From UBA2965 sp036526135 (GTDB lineage: Bacteria > Pseudomonadota > Gammaproteobacteria > Pseudomonadales > Azotimanducaceae), in the NCBI GenBank assembly GCA_036526135.1, contig DATCZA010000041.1:1-64000 (forward strand): a stretch of 64,000 nucleotides of DNA. The letters run 5' to 3'. A model generated the notes under the pieces. It was given only the letters and a program-made list of their open reading frames with translations, was not told the origin of the DNA and made no database searches. The position numbers and the translations under genes were made by a program. Of this stretch, positions 61,222 to 64,000 are shown piece after piece (the first letter of the stretch is position 1; each line of letters begins with the position of its first letter).

Positions 61222-61479
61222 TTGACCGAATCCTATCAGCTGTTCCAGTACGATCAGTGCCCGTTCTGCCGTCGGGTCCGTCAGTTCATGGATGCGGCCG
61301 GCATCGACATCGAGATACGCGACACCCTTCGTGATCCCGAAGCGCTCCGCGAGCTGATTCGCGGCGGCGGGCGGTCCATGGTTCCCTGCCTGAAGATTCA
61401 ATCCGAGGAAGGCACCCGCTGGCTCTACGAGAGCGCGGACATCATCACCTACCTGCGGGACCGCTTCGCAGCCGGCTGA
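61222..61479 (+). CDS. Glutaredoxin-like protein
   Basis: 85 residues from TTG 61222 (GAGCGGAA is a moderate upstream site). Glutaredoxin motif Cys13-Pro-Phe-Cys16 in YDQCPFCRRVRQF, then MVPCLKI with the cis-Pro and GTRWLYESADIITYL, the glutathione-binding end. It is the N-terminal GST-like glutaredoxin subtype. Cytoplasmic dithiol reductase. Divergent from the DsbA-like gene. Confidence 0.88.
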   Translation: MTESYQLFQYDQCPFCRRVRQFMDAAGIDIEIRDTLRDPEALRELIRGGGRSMVPCLKIQSEEGTRWLYESADIITYLRDRFAAG

Positions 61480-61583
61480 GCGGTCTCGGGGCTCGCGTTG
61501 CCGTGGGTTGGGCGGTCTGTTAACTTGCTGCGCCTTCGGCGGGCGCGGTCCCGCCAGAAACTACACACCTGGGGGCTCCTCAT

Positions 61584-62624
61584 ATGAAACTCGGAATCCT
61601 TTCCGGCTATTCCGGACGCAAGATGAACATTCCCATCGACGCGATCAGACACGCCGAGAGTCTAGGCTACGAATCCATCTGGACCGCCGAGGCCTACGGC
61701 TCGGACGCCGTGACGCCGGCGGCCTGGATCCTGGCGCAGACGCAGAAGATCAAGGTGGGCACGGCCATCATGCAGATGCCGGCACGCACGCCTGCCATGA
61801 CGGCGATGACGGCGATGAGCCTTGCCGAGCTGTCGGGCGGTCGTTTCATTTGCGGCGTCGGTGCTTCCGGACCCCAGGTCGTGGAAGGCTGGCACGGTGT
61901 TCCCTACGGGCTTCCGGTGACGCGCCTGAAGGAATACGTGCAGATCATGAAGCGCATCTTTGCCCGGGAGGCGCCGCTCGAGTTCGAGGGGCGGATGTAT
62001 CAGCTGCCTTATCAGGGTCCGGGTGCCACGGGTCTGGGCAAACCTCTGAAGAGCATTCTTCACTGCGAGGAGGACATCCCCATCTACGCCGCGACCATAA
62101 CGCCCAAAGGCGTGCAGGCAGCCGCGGAGGTGGCGGACGGCTTCTTCCCCGTGTGGATGGATCCCGAGCAGTACCACGTCTTCGAAGAGCCGGTTGCCAA
62201 GGGCTTCGCCAGCGCTGGCGGGGACAAGGATCTGACCCGGTTCGACATCGCACCCTTCGTCACCGTGGTGATGGGCGACGACGTCGAGCAGTGCATGATG
62301 CCCATACGCGGCAGCATGGCGCTCTACATCGGCGGCATGGGCGCCCGCGGCAAGAACTTCTACAACGACTACGCCAAGCGGCTGGGTTTCGAGGAGGCTG
62401 CGGTCAGGATCCAGGACCTGTACCTCGAAGGGCGCAAGGACGAAGCCATGGCCGCGGTGCCCGCGGAGCTCATCGACGCCTGTCACCTGGTGGGGCCGGC
62501 GGATCGGATTCGCGAGCGGTTGCAGCGCTGGCAGGCGGCGGGGCGTCAGGGGCATGTTTCCAGCATGCTGCTGGGTTGCCAGCAGCCGGAGGCGCTGGCG
62601 CTGGTGGCGGAAACCGTCCTCTAG
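61584..62624 (+). CDS. LLM-class F420/FMN-dependent oxidoreductase
   Basis: 346 residues, luciferase-like TIM barrel: MKLGILSGYSGRK, AESLGYESIWTAEAYG, IMQMPARTPAMTAMTAMSL and FICGVGASGPQVVEGWHG are those of the F420-type group. A plausible F420 or FMN site. It follows no clear operon partner. Convergent with the phosphotransferase gene, with one base between stops. Confidence 0.9.
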   Translation: MKLGILSGYSGRKMNIPIDAIRHAESLGYESIWTAEAYGSDAVTPAAWILAQTQKIKVGTAIMQMPARTPAMTAMTAMSLAELSGGRFICGVGASGPQVVEGWHGVPYGLPVTRLKEYVQIMKRIFAREAPLEFEGRMYQLPYQGPGATGLGKPLKSILHCEEDIPIYAATITPKGVQAAAEVADGFFPVWMDPEQYHVFEEPVAKGFASAGGDKDLTRFDIAPFVTVVMGDDVEQCMMPIRGSMALYIGGMGARGKNFYNDYAKRLGFEEAAVRIQDLYLEGRKDEAMAAVPAELIDACHLVGPADRIRERLQRWQAAGRQGHVSSMLLGCQQPEALALVAETVL

Positions 62625-62625
62625 C

Positions 62626-63669
62626 TTAGAGCGATTCCACCAGGGCCCAGGCCTGCTCCGATCGGATGCGGGCCGCGTCCTTGTACTCCAGCGCTTTCTC
62701 GGAGCTGGCGTTGCCGTCCAGGCCGCGCTTGTACACGCCCTGAATGATGCTCGCCGAGCGGAACATGTTGTAGATCACGTAAAACGGCCAGTTGTCGATG
62801 TGCTCGCGGCCCGCGTGCCGGCAGTACTCGGCCACGAGCTCGTCCTCGGTGGGGATGCCGAGCGCGCCCAGGTCGGCGCCGGAAAGACCCGCATCGTTGT
62901 AGGAATCGCCGTGGTAGTCCTGGCAGATGTAGCCGAGATCGGCGAGCGCGTCCCCCAGCGTCGACAGTTCCCAATCCAGAACCGCCACGATGCGGGGTTG
63001 CGTAGGGTGGATCAGCGCGTTGCCCAGCCGGTAGTCGCCGTGCACGATGACGGTCTCCCCCTGTTCCGGGATGCGTTCGGGAAGCCACGCCATGAGCCTG
63101 TCCATGGCGTCGATCTGCTCGGTCTTCGATGCCTCGTACTGTTTGGTCCAGCGACCGATCTGCCGCTCGTAGTAGTTGCCGGGGCGGCCGAAGTCGGCGA
63201 GCCCCACCGCTGCGGGGTCCACGCTGTGGAGCTTTGCCAGAACTCGGGCGAGGTCTAAGTAGATGGCGCGCCGTTCGGGCGGGGTCAGAGACGGAAGCAG
63301 CGTCTCTGCGAACACGCGTCCGTTCACCATCTCCATCACGTAGAACTTCGTGCCGATCACGCCTGCGTCCTCGCACAGGCACTTCATCAGGGGAACGGGC
63401 ACTTCGGTCTGCTCCAGCGCTTTCATCACCCGGTACTCGCGGTCCACCTGGTGGGCCGACGGCAGCAGCTCACCCGGAGGCTGCTTGCGCAGAACGTAGA
63501 GCCTGCCACCCGCTTCGAGCTGAAAGGTCGGGTTCGACTGTCCGCCCTCGAACTGACGCACCGTCAGGGGCCCGCGGTAGCCGTTCACGTGGGCCTGCAG
63601 GTAACGGTCCAGCGCGTCCTCGTCGAATCGGTGCATCTCGCGCACCGGCGTCAGCTCTACATCGCTCAT
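62626..63669 (-). CDS. Phosphotransferase family protein (ACAD10/APH-like)
   Basis: 347 residues from ATG 63669 with GGGAG upstream. APH/kinase fold: FEGGQSNPTFQL, YVLRKQPPG (Lys), IVHGDYRLGNALI (catalytic Asp) and VAVLDWELSTLGD (metal Asp). This is the branch fused to acyl-CoA dehydrogenases in ACAD10/11, which phosphorylates 4-hydroxy fatty acids for degradation. Here it is a free protein. Divergent from another LLM gene. Confidence 0.9.
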   Translation of the reverse strand: MSDVELTPVREMHRFDEDALDRYLQAHVNGYRGPLTVRQFEGGQSNPTFQLEAGGRLYVLRKQPPGELLPSAHQVDREYRVMKALEQTEVPVPLMKCLCEDAGVIGTKFYVMEMVNGRVFAETLLPSLTPPERRAIYLDLARVLAKLHSVDPAAVGLADFGRPGNYYERQIGRWTKQYEASKTEQIDAMDRLMAWLPERIPEQGETVIVHGDYRLGNALIHPTQPRIVAVLDWELSTLGDALADLGYICQDYHGDSYNDAGLSGADLGALGIPTEDELVAEYCRHAGREHIDNWPFYVIYNMFRSASIIQGVYKRGLDGNASSEKALEYKDAARIRSEQAWALVESL

Positions 63670-63770
63670 TGCTTTGCTCCCGAAGCGACGGGCAAGGATA
63701 CGGCTTGATCTCGTCGGCCGCAAAATGCGAGGCTGTGGGTTTTCCGCAAGGCCGCACCTGGGGAGGCAGC

Positions 63771-64000
63771 ATGGCATTGGCGAAGAGAATGGCGGTCACC
63801 TTGCCCGCCGGACCCAAAATCGAGCACACCGTCGCGCGCTTGCAGTGGGCCGAGGACAACGGTTTCGCGGATGCCTGGTTCGGCGACTCGGGCGCGCCGG
63901 ACAGCCTCACTCAGGTGGCGGCGGTTGCCCATCACACCAGCAGCATACGCATCGGCGTGGCCGTCACGCCGGTGTATACGCGCACGCCTGCGGTGCTCGC
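63771..64000 (+). CDS. LLM-class flavin-dependent oxidoreductase, partial
   Basis: The first 76 residues are visible; the gene leaves the window. ATG 63771 follows GGGGAGG. The start is a luciferase-like barrel: MAVTLPAGPKIEHTVARLQW, GFADAWFGDSGAPDSL, IGVAVTPVYTRTPAVLA. It is divergent from the phosphotransferase gene and the second LLM gene within 2.2 kb. Confidence 0.85.
   Translation, partial: MALAKRMAVTLPAGPKIEHTVARLQWAEDNGFADAWFGDSGAPDSLTQVAAVAHHTSSIRIGVAVTPVYTRTPAVL

Overview
The window is a GC-rich stretch of a bacterial chromosome, most likely from a free-living, probably marine, gammaproteobacterium. The basis is family content: an mrcB gene with an LpoP-like TPR lipoprotein, DUF6279, DUF6316, TIGR01777 and PspC proteins, a TPP-riboswitch-controlled TonB receptor, and many acyl-CoA, glutathione-transferase and luciferase-like genes. 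I could not run a taxonomic search. Many starts are GTG or TTG with good ribosome sites (nitrile hydratase beta, the glutamine synthetase homologue, glcE), so ATG-only start calls would be wrong here.

Region by region. 1-404: the distal end of an integrated island. It holds a truncated small gene, short palindromes, and a 58-nt 3' fragment of tRNA-Ser(CGA) that starts exactly at the anticodon loop. 495-9564: a GST, two small membrane proteins, a single-domain response regulator, and divergent from it two tandem paralogous hybrid histidine kinases. 9616-16882: a methyltransferase, a beta-lactamase-like hydrolase, a SIMPL protein, a cobalt-type nitrile hydratase set (beta, alpha, accessory protein), a START protein, a GST and an O-methyltransferase. 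17014-22861: NIPSNAP, a PQQ alcohol dehydrogenase lacking the usual vicinal cysteines, truncated haemoglobin, an epimerase, a His-rich secreted protein, a polysaccharide deacetylase and a VOC protein.

22982-29745: a cysteine-free CnoX-like protein, then a translationally coupled five-gene operon: FHA protein, PP2C phosphatase, transmembrane Ser/Thr kinase with a C-terminal formylglycine-generating-enzyme-like domain, TpsB/FhaC-type outer-membrane transporter with an N-terminal cytoplasmic-type extension, and a small secreted peptide. No large TpsA substrate is present. This is the best candidate for an undescribed system. 29746-33133: a regulatory region with two GTTAG/CTAAC palindromes, then a glutamine synthetase-like ligase, a class I glutamine amidotransferase and a DUF6279 lipoprotein.

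33158-42764: PspC and a small membrane protein, then three acyl-CoA ligases and a CaiB-type CoA transferase, a HAD hydrolase, a kinase-like phosphotransferase and a duplicated DUF6316 protein. 42863-44363: a ParA plus ribbon-helix-helix partition-like module with a perfect 16-bp palindrome at its promoter and 11-bp phased repeats downstream. 44374-54486: enoyl-CoA hydratase, MFS transporter, nitronate monooxygenase, dihydroorotase, glcDEF, VOC and acyl-CoA dehydrogenase-like genes. 54503-64000: LpoP-like lipoprotein with mrcB, DUF4126, the TPP riboswitch and its TonB receptor, a DsbA-like protein, a glutaredoxin, two LLM flavin oxidoreductases and an aminoglycoside-phosphotransferase-fold protein.
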